This document shows, piece by piece, positions 8,383 through 14,422 of a DNA stretch of 17,550 nt (position 1 is the first letter of the stretch; every line of letters starts with the position of its first letter). Below the pieces are notes generated by a model that saw only the letters and a program-made list of their open reading frames with translations, did no database searches and was not told the origin of the DNA. Position numbers and translations under genes: made by a program. Source of the DNA: Caldifarciminota bacterium (lineage in GTDB: Bacteria > Hydrothermota > 32-111 > QNBC01); NCBI GenBank assembly GCA_015486655.1, contig WFRF01000105.1, forward strand, positions 1-17,550, in the 5' to 3' direction.

Positions 8383-10401
8383 TTAATTTGTCTTTCTATT
8401 TACAATTAAGTAGTAACAAGTTTTATATTTATTCGTATTTATATCGAAATCTATTTTATTATTTTTAATCCGGATTGTGGATATATACTTTTTATTTCCA
8501 TTAGGATATAGAGCATACAGACATAAAGAGTTTGTTTTTTTATAGGGCAGTGATATTTCTGCATGTATACTTTTTATGAGAAGTGTTGCAGGAATTCTAA
8601 AAATTGATGTTTGCTCTTTATATCCGGGGTAATATGTAACATATTTATCAAAAACTCGACCTTTTATTAACTTATCATCCCCATAATGTAATGCGTTTTC
8701 ACCTATAACCATGAGTAATTTCCCGGAAGAATTTATAGGAGTGTTATCAATCGGAATAATAGCGAGACATAATCTGTTGTTCTTGGATTTTACTTCAAAC
8801 TCTTTAAAAGAAAATTTATCATTACTGCTGCCGGCAAAAGCAATAAAATATTTATCTACAACTGAAAATATACCTCTCTTGTAATTCCAATATAAAAATT
8901 TATTTTTGATTATATTATCTTTGGGAATATCAGTTCTTATATTTTTTAAATTAGATTTGTCCGAAAATTTTATAATAACTCTTTTCATAAAATAAATTAA
9001 TCCCTTTTTCCCTGTTAGAGGATTGAAACGATATTGAAACATACCATCAATTTTATCATTGGTATCATTAACATTAATGATCATTGAATCTGTATAAATT
9101 GGAATATAACCGCGTCTAAAAGCATAAGATATAACGGGGAAGAAAAGGGCCTGTAAAGAGTAGGGCGCTTCCAGAGATGTCAAATAATATTTTTGCCTTT
9201 TATGGGGGTTTCTCAGATATCTTTTATGAGAAAACATTGTAAAAAATAAACTCCCATCATAATTGTAAAATGAGGCTAAAGAGGGAATCAAAATTACGCT
9301 TTCCAATCTATAAATTGAAGGATAACCTATATTCCATTCATCAACGAGAACAGGCTTAGAATAATTCACGGTCAAAATCCTTCGGGGAAAATCAGACGGA
9401 CTATTGTCTTTAAATATTAGTGGAGAGTGTGATTTTATTATTTTACTTGAGTATCCTCCGGCATATTTACCATAAGTATGAACGCCTATGAAATCCACTA
9501 TTTTGCTTAAAGTTTTTTGAGTGTAGTATGAATATGGATTATTGGTAAATGTTATTGGAACTTTTAATCCTGAACGCCGGAGGAAATTTTTCATTTCTAC
9601 AAAGTAACTGGAATCCTCCTTAGCAGCGAACTGCAGTACATATCGGTAATTATCGCTGTTCTTATCGCTACAAAACGTAATATTATTAAAACCGTATTTT
9701 GATTTGTGTTTATCCCAATATATTTTTAACAATTTTTTACCATTACTCATTGTTAAAATTTTATCTGTGGAATTTTCATTAGTAAGTATTACACAAGCAA
9801 GAGCAGAATCATTTTTATATTTTATTCCATTATAAATATTTCTGTGATTCAGTAAAGAATCCCAAAATATCTTTATGTTTTTCCTGTATAACATGTCCAT
9901 CAAAGTGGCTCCCTTCATTTCATGAAAGGAAAAACCGTCATAACCTTTATAATTCAAATACAACATATTCATTGAGTAAATAATATAATAGATTTTATGC
10001 TTTGATAATGAATAAGTTAGATAGTCGAATTTTTCAATATGTGACGAATCAAATGCATTTTTATTTCTGTCCCATAACCCCGGATAGTGTATTCTGACAC
10101 AATTAATCCCTAAACTTTTTAAATAAGCGACTGATCTGTCAATTACTTTATGCGAAGCATTAGGATAACCCCACCCAACTGTTGAGCCAAAGAATCTGAT
10201 CCTTTTTCCATTATTTCTTGTTACAAAATGTCCGTTTTTAATGGTAATCCAATTAATTTCATTGCTACATTTAACCACGTTTAATTTATCAGGTATATTT
10301 AATTTGTACCATTTTGTATCTTTAGCTGATAGCAAGTGTGAAGCAAAAATCAAAAGAATGAAGAAAAAAATGAATTTTTTAAATAAAAATGGAATTTTCA
10401 T
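8383..10401 (-). CDS. Secreted clan GH-A glycoside hydrolase (cellulase/GH5-like)
   Basis: This 672-aa protein has a strong N-terminal signal peptide (basic KK at 8-9, hydrophobic 10-24, probable cut after SA at 26). The barrel opens with NGHFVTRNNGKRIRFFGSTV (56-75) and SLGINCVRIHY (96-106), as in GH5-like and related clan GH-A enzymes. The probable acid/base is E209 in LTNEN, following the asparagine that marks this clan. The probable nucleophile is E355 in VLVDEWN. HTY (308-310) lies between them. The remaining ~300 residues contain beta-rich segments and no motif I know. It likely cleaves a polysaccharide in the periplasm or outside the cell, plausibly the polymer made by this cluster; that target is inferred from position only. 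ATG 10401 is the only sensible start, since the signal peptide begins there. Confidence 0.78.
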   Translation of the reverse strand: MKIPFLFKKFIFFFILLIFASHLLSAKDTKWYKLNIPDKLNVVKCSNEINWITIKNGHFVTRNNGKRIRFFGSTVGWGYPNASHKVIDRSVAYLKSLGINCVRIHYPGLWDRNKNAFDSSHIEKFDYLTYSLSKHKIYYIIYSMNMLYLNYKGYDGFSFHEMKGATLMDMLYRKNIKIFWDSLLNHRNIYNGIKYKNDSALACVILTNENSTDKILTMSNGKKLLKIYWDKHKSKYGFNNITFCSDKNSDNYRYVLQFAAKEDSSYFVEMKNFLRRSGLKVPITFTNNPYSYYTQKTLSKIVDFIGVHTYGKYAGGYSSKIIKSHSPLIFKDNSPSDFPRRILTVNYSKPVLVDEWNIGYPSIYRLESVILIPSLASFYNYDGSLFFTMFSHKRYLRNPHKRQKYYLTSLEAPYSLQALFFPVISYAFRRGYIPIYTDSMIINVNDTNDKIDGMFQYRFNPLTGKKGLIYFMKRVIIKFSDKSNLKNIRTDIPKDNIIKNKFLYWNYKRGIFSVVDKYFIAFAGSSNDKFSFKEFEVKSKNNRLCLAIIPIDNTPINSSGKLLMVIGENALHYGDDKLIKGRVFDKYVTYYPGYKEQTSIFRIPATLLIKSIHAEISLPYKKTNSLCLYALYPNGNKKYISTIRIKNNKIDFDINTNKYKTCYYLIVNRKTN

Positions 10402-10407
10402 ATTTCT

Positions 10408-10435
10408 ATTATAATCGATCTGGTTCTTCTGTCAA
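10408..10435 (-). promoter_or_regulatory. Consensus promoter giving a leaderless hydrolase mRNA
   Basis: On the - strand TTGACA (10435-10430), a 16-nt spacer and TATAAT (10413-10408) are both perfect consensus boxes. Only 6 nt separate the -10 box from ATG 10401, so transcription should start at or next to the A of the start codon. No Shine-Dalgarno could fit in such a transcript. The -35 box ends 18 bp from the left end of repeat element B. Confidence 0.72.
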
Positions 10436-10453
10436 TACAAATTATTTTTTATC

Positions 10454-10768
10454 AAGTAGATAGGTGTAGACATATTAACCACCTATGCGACTTCGTCGGC
10501 AAGTAGAAAACGAGAAGTCATAAGTTAGAAACAAATGATAAGCAAGTACGGCTTTTTCAATACCCCATCCTGACATTTGTAAGTTCACTCCCGTTCTTCC
10601 CGATGGAATTTAATGGTGTAATGTTGAGCTTGATTCAGCAGCAAAGCGAGATTCCAGCTTAGGTCCGGAATAACCGATCATAAACAATTTTGTTTATAGG
10701 GGTTTCATTCTATTTATCTGTCTATTAAAATGTACGGAACTGGTGAATATGTCTGTACCTATCTACTT
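10454..10768 (-). repeat. Intergenic repeat element B, inverted orientation, with 12-bp perfect terminal repeats
   Basis: The ends are a perfect 12-bp inverted repeat, AAGTAGATAGGT (10454-10465) and ACCTATCTACTT (10757-10768). Each continues inward into the AGACATATT motif. Going inward from the left there are a CGAC/GTCG hairpin (about 10488-10498), a decayed AAGAAGT-type tract (10500-10531), a degraded copy of element C's CCCCTC...GGGGTGTTCT module read on the other strand (about 10556-10611), and degraded copies of the GCTGAAC (about 10624-10640) and ATTCCGGA (about 10651-10673) hairpins. The order is that of element C reversed. The element fills the divergent gap between the hydrolase and ugd. 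No gene is visible inside. Confidence 0.78.
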
Positions 10769-10786
10769 TCAGATTCTACAAAAGAA

Positions 10787-10824
10787 TTGACACAATATAA
10801 AAAAAATGTTAACTTAGCTATAAA
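10787..10824 (+). promoter_or_regulatory. Possible ugd promoter
   Basis: TTGACA at 10787-10792 is a perfect -35 box and lies 18 bp beyond the right end of element B. The best -10 sequence, TATAAA (10819-10824), is 26 nt away, which is too far. With a 17-nt spacer the only candidate is TAACTT (10810-10815), a poor match. A promoter here is likely from position, but its -10 box is not resolved. Confidence 0.4.
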
Positions 10825-10921
10825 CTAAAATGTAAGAATTATGGTTGATGAATTTACAAGAAATAGGGCAGGGTATTTAAGCTAATTGCTGAATGTGACT
10901 AAAATTGAGGAGGTATATGTC

Positions 10922-12226
10922 GTGAATATAACAGTGATAGGGAGCGGCTATGTAGGATTGACTTTGGGTATAGGCCTTTCAGATTTCGGATGGAATGTTA
11001 CATGTGTTGATATAGATGAAGAGAGAATAAAAAAACTAAACAACGGTATTATCCCTATTTTTGAAGAAGGATTAAATGAAATTGTTAAGAGAAACCTGTC
11101 TGAAAGGAGGTTACATTTCAGTACGAATTTAAAGGAAGCGGTAAGGGGAAGCAGTGTAATTTTTATAGCGGTAGGGACACCCTCCAGAGATGATGGATTT
11201 ACTGATCTTACACAAGTTTGGAAAGTAACTGACGATTTAGGGAAACTAATTGACGAATATAAAGTTATAGTGGTTAAGAGCACAGTACCTATAGGTACAA
11301 CGGGCAAGATATATAATCGGATTCGAGAATTGACAAATACTGATTTTGACATTGTTTTTAATCCTGAATTTTTACGAGAAGGGAATGCAATTCATGATTT
11401 TTTCCACCCGGACCGCGTGGTTATAGGCACGGAGAGTGAAAAGTCTCTGGATGTAATGAAAGAAATATACAGACCTATATATTTATTACAAACGCCTTTT
11501 GTTTTTACAAACATAGAAACTGCAGAGATGATAAAATATGCAGCCAATTCCTTTTTAGCAATGAAGATTACGTTTATAAATGAAATCGCAAATTTATGTG
11601 AAAAGGTGGGAGCAGACGTTCATGATGTTGCTAGAGCTTTGGGAATGGATGGAAGGATAGGACCAAAATTTCTTCATGCTGGGCCTGGTTACGGTGGATC
11701 ATGTTTTCCAAAAGATACTAACGCTTTTTCATACAGTGCACGTGAATTCGGCTCTCCATTATCCCTTGTTGAAGCGACAATAAAAGCGAATGATAAACAA
11801 AAACTATTTATGGTTGATAAAATTCGTAGAATGGCAGGAGGTAGTCTAAAAGGAAAAAACATAGGGATACTTGGTTTGGCTTTTAAACAAAACACGGATG
11901 ATATGAGAGATTCCCCTGCTATTACCATAATTAATAAGCTCCTTAATGAGGGGGCTGTTGTCAAAGCATACGATCCGGAAGCGATGAAAAATGCTCGTAA
12001 AATATTTGGAGAAAGAATAATTTTATGTAAAAACGAATATGACGCAGCAAAGGATGCAGATTTACTTGTAATATTAACAGAATGGAATCAATTTAGAGCA
12101 TTAGATTTGGATAAATTAAGATTATTGATGAAAACCCATGCAATAGCTGATTTAAGAAATGTATTAGAGCCCATGGTAGTGAAAGAGAAAGGTTTCACTT
12201 ACGAAGGAGTGGGGAGAAAAATATAG
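10922..12226 (+). CDS. ugd: UDP-glucose 6-dehydrogenase
   Basis: This cytoplasmic enzyme oxidises UDP-glucose to UDP-glucuronate with two NAD+. At 434 aa it is of normal length. The N-terminal NAD site is ITVIGSGYVGL (3-13) with acidic D30 ending strand two. NPEFLREG (147-154), the K205/N209 helix and GYGGSCFPKD (257-266) with catalytic C261 form the active site. The C-terminal UDP-binding half has GILGLAFKQNTDDMRDSP (315-332). A GDP-mannose dehydrogenase or UDP-HexNAc dehydrogenase is a less likely alternative. A TTG start at 10886 would add 12 residues; I prefer GTG 10922, which has GAGGAGG at 10907-10913 with 8-nt spacing and begins directly at the NAD fold. It is a single-gene unit bounded by repeat elements B and C and would feed the neighbouring polysaccharide cluster. 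Confidence 0.93.
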   Translation: MNITVIGSGYVGLTLGIGLSDFGWNVTCVDIDEERIKKLNNGIIPIFEEGLNEIVKRNLSERRLHFSTNLKEAVRGSSVIFIAVGTPSRDDGFTDLTQVWKVTDDLGKLIDEYKVIVVKSTVPIGTTGKIYNRIRELTNTDFDIVFNPEFLREGNAIHDFFHPDRVVIGTESEKSLDVMKEIYRPIYLLQTPFVFTNIETAEMIKYAANSFLAMKITFINEIANLCEKVGADVHDVARALGMDGRIGPKFLHAGPGYGGSCFPKDTNAFSYSAREFGSPLSLVEATIKANDKQKLFMVDKIRRMAGGSLKGKNIGILGLAFKQNTDDMRDSPAITIINKLLNEGAVVKAYDPEAMKNARKIFGERIILCKNEYDAAKDADLLVILTEWNQFRALDLDKLRLLMKTHAIADLRNVLEPMVVKEKGFTYEGVGRKI

Positions 12227-12253
12227 GAACGCTCTTGGATAATTACATCTTAT

Positions 12254-12637
12254 AGTAAATGGTATAGATATATTTGTCAGTTTAGTACATTGGAATTTAT
12301 GGCGATATAACACGAGAACACCGCAAATGTGGTTCTTTACAAACGGTCATTCCGGACTTGATCCGGAATCTCAATGAGATGCTGAACCAAGTTCAGCACG
12401 ACATTTATAAATTCCCCTCTACAAGAGGGGTGGACTGACGAATGTCAGGACGGGGTGTTCTGAAATAAGTAAGAAGTGGGAACTAAGAACTGAGAAATAA
12501 GAAGTTAGAACTAAGAAGTAACAATTTAAATAAATACTTGATTATCTCTCATTTTCTCTATTTCCTGCTTCTCAATTCTCAGTTCTAACTTGCGAAGAAG
12601 TCGTATTGGTGGTTAATATGTTTACACCTATCTACTT
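12254..12637 (+). repeat. Intergenic repeat element C, forward orientation
   Basis: The left end (from 12254, 28 bp after the ugd stop) has a diverged terminal motif. The right end, ACCTATCTACTT (12626-12637), is identical to that of element B. Inside is a run of near-perfect hairpins: ATTCCGGA/TCCGGAAT (12349-12369), ATCTCA/TGAGAT (12368-12380), GCTGAAC/GTTCAGC (12381-12397), CCCCTCT/AGAGGGG (12414-12430) and CTGAC/GTCAG (12435-12448). An AAGAAGT-type tract follows (12467-12522), and its reverse complement is at 12561-12595. Segments 12502-12516 and 12577-12591 pair at 14 of 15 positions. No coding gene is present. Confidence 0.8.
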
Positions 12638-12655
12638 ATTCACATAAACAATCTC

Positions 12656-12684
12656 TTGACATTATACTTTTATTATCATAAAAT
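12656..12684 (+). promoter_or_regulatory. Sigma-70-type promoter of the cysteine-domain/nfnAB operon
   Basis: TTGACA (12656-12661), a 17-nt spacer and TAAAAT (12679-12684) are followed by a predicted start near 12691. This leaves a leader of about 17 nt with AAAAAAGGAG at 12693-12702, 5 nt before ATG 12708. The -35 box is 18 bp beyond the end of repeat element C. Confidence 0.75.
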
Positions 12685-12707
12685 TATTTATCAAAAAAGG
12701 AGTGTTT

Positions 12708-13577
12708 ATGATACCATTGAAGTTAAAATGCCCTAAATGTAGCGCATCATTGATGGATGATAAAAAATTAATAGATAACAAACCTTCATTACATTTGCTG
12801 ATTGAGGTACAGGGGAAAAGGGGAAATATATGGTTAAGTTCGATATACGGGAGTTATGACTACGAAACGGATATTGAGATTCCGGAAAATTCCATTGTGC
12901 GTTTCTTTTGCCCCGTTTGCGGTGAAGAATTGAAATCGGATGCCAAATGCGATGTATGTAACGCTCCCATGATACCCATAAATCTTGAAGAGGGCGGACG
13001 CGTGAGATTCTGTTCAAGAAAGGGATGTACGAATCACTTTATAGAGTTTAAAAATCCCGAATTGGCATTGAAGCTCCTTTACGACAATTATTCATACGAC
13101 AACAAAAACATCAATGAAGAAAGTTTTAAAAAAATAGAAGAGGTCCTGAAAAAACAATCAAAAAAACATGATACCGAGAAAGAAATTATAAGAAAGGGGA
13201 CTTTTCTATATACGTATTGCCCCCATTGTAAACACACCCTTATAAAAGATAATATGGTTGAACTTAAAATAATAAATAAGGACGGGGAAAAAGGGATACT
13301 GAGATTAAGCCCTTATTTAAACGTTTACTCACACGAATCGACCATAAGACTTCCTGAGGGAGAACCCGTTAAGGACATAATATGTCCCTATTGCGGAGAA
13401 TCGTTGATTACGGAAGAGAAATGTCCCGTTTGCGGTTCTAAGGTGGCGGACATATTGGTGACATCCAGCACTAAACTTGTGGATTTCAAATTTTGCTCAA
13501 AAGCCGGATGCAAATGGCACGGTATAAGCGAAGAGGACGAAAAGTCCATAATTCTCGATGATAGTGATGAATGGTAG
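12708..13577 (+). CDS. Protein with two copies of an eight-cysteine zinc-ribbon-like domain
   Basis: I do not recognise a named family. The 289-aa protein has two tandem domains. Copy 1 has Cys 8, 11, 68, 71, 81, 84, 102 and 107 with His110. Copy 2 has Cys 171, 174, 226, 229, 239, 242, 263 and 268 with His271. The pattern is CPxC, about 51-56 residues, CPxCGExL, 9 residues, CxxC, 17-20 residues, then FCxxxGCxxH. A lysine/glutamate-rich helical linker (about 135-162) joins the copies. Four knuckle-like pairs could bind two zinc ions, or iron, per domain. There is no signal peptide or membrane segment. A third copy is fused to NfnB two genes downstream, and the gene ends 6 nt before nfnA, so a role with that complex is likely. 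A GTG at 12702 overlaps the ribosome site, so I chose ATG 12708. Confidence 0.82.
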   Translation: MIPLKLKCPKCSASLMDDKKLIDNKPSLHLLIEVQGKRGNIWLSSIYGSYDYETDIEIPENSIVRFFCPVCGEELKSDAKCDVCNAPMIPINLEEGGRVRFCSRKGCTNHFIEFKNPELALKLLYDNYSYDNKNINEESFKKIEEVLKKQSKKHDTEKEIIRKGTFLYTYCPHCKHTLIKDNMVELKIINKDGEKGILRLSPYLNVYSHESTIRLPEGEPVKDIICPYCGESLITEEKCPVCGSKVADILVTSSTKLVDFKFCSKAGCKWHGISEEDEKSIILDDSDEW

Positions 13578-13583
13578 GTGAGT

Positions 13584-14414
13584 ATGTATGTAATTCTTGA
13601 TAAAAAAGATTATGCAAGAGGTACAATTGTTAACATCAGAATAGAAGCCCCGGAAATTGCAAAGAAATGCTCTCCGGGGCAATTTGTTGTGATACGTGTA
13701 AATGAAACGGGCGAGAGAATCCCCCTTACAATTGCCGATAATGATCCTTTGGCAGGTACGGTGACATTGGTTTTCCAGATTGTCGGGAAAACAACCGCAC
13801 TGCTCGCATCAAGGAATGTGGGGGATTTTATCATGGATGTTGTGGGCCCTCTGGGTAAACCGGTTGAAATGAAAAAATACAACAAAAAAATACTGACTGT
13901 GGGGGGCGGTACAGGTGTAGCAGTACTGCATCATATCGCGAAGGGATACTATGAAGCGGGGAATGAAATCATAAGTATCATTGGTTCGAGAACAAAATCC
14001 TATTTGATAATGGAAGAGGAAATGAAAAGGATATCAACGGAGATGCATATTACCACGGACGACGGAACATACGGTTTTCACGGGTTTGTTACACAGGTTA
14101 TGGATATGATTCTCTCTGAGAGAGGAGATGATATAGAGTTTGTTGTTGCAATAGGGCCTGTGGTTATGATGAAAGCCTGTTGCGATATTACAAAAAGGCA
14201 CAACAAAAAGACCATCGTAAGTCTCAACCCGATTATGGTAGACGGAACGGGAATGTGCGGAGCATGCAGGGTTCAGGTGGGGGGTGAAACCAAATTCGCT
14301 TGTGTCCACGGACCTCAGTTCGATGGTCATCTCGTTGATTTTGATCTGCTTATCAAGAGGCAACGGACCTACATAGAGGATGAGAGAATTTCACTTTTCC
14401 GTTCAATAAAATAG
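13584..14414 (+). CDS. nfnA: NfnA/SudB-type FAD and [2Fe-2S] subunit of ferredoxin:NADP oxidoreductase
   Basis: This 276-aa small subunit carries out NAD(H)-linked electron transfer in a complex with NfnB. An FAD-binding beta-barrel (about 1-95) includes RIPLTI (45-50). The nucleotide-binding domain starts at VGGGTGVAVL (106-115). The C-terminal cluster site is VDGTGMCGAC (219-228) followed by FACVHGP (238-244). D220 with C225, C228 and C240 matches the Asp(Cys)3 [2Fe-2S] ligation described for Pyrococcus sulfide dehydrogenase and its relatives. The usual FACVDGP reads FACVHGP here. Length is normal. A GTG at 13578 is in frame, but ATG 13584 is better placed after TAGGTGAG. It is encoded between the cysteine-domain gene (6-nt gap) and nfnB (8-nt gap). 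SudB, a sulfide dehydrogenase subunit, is the alternative name, as the two are not separable by sequence. Confidence 0.88.
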   Translation: MYVILDKKDYARGTIVNIRIEAPEIAKKCSPGQFVVIRVNETGERIPLTIADNDPLAGTVTLVFQIVGKTTALLASRNVGDFIMDVVGPLGKPVEMKKYNKKILTVGGGTGVAVLHHIAKGYYEAGNEIISIIGSRTKSYLIMEEEMKRISTEMHITTDDGTYGFHGFVTQVMDMILSERGDDIEFVVAIGPVVMMKACCDITKRHNKKTIVSLNPIMVDGTGMCGACRVQVGGETKFACVHGPQFDGHLVDFDLLIKRQRTYIEDERISLFRSIK

Positions 14415-14422
14415 GAGTGAAT

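Noticed and set aside
8380..8469. + strand short ORF with AAAGGAG before ATG 8380
   Set aside because: It is antisense to the hydrolase C terminus, reads mostly AT-rich low-complexity codons, and stops after about 29 codons. The ribosome-site match is probably chance.
10841..10885. 14-codon ORF upstream of ugd (starts MVDEFTRN) as a leader peptide
   Set aside because: There is no Shine-Dalgarno before ATG 10841, no regulatory codon run, and no alternative hairpins around it.
10948..11352. Antisense open frames inside ugd, nfnA and nfnB
   Set aside because: They are shadows of strongly conserved genes on the other strand, without ribosome sites or recognisable domains.
12467..12595. AAGAAGT-type tract as a CRISPR array
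   Set aside because: The units are 6-7 nt, imperfect and without spacers, and they recur inverted within the same element.
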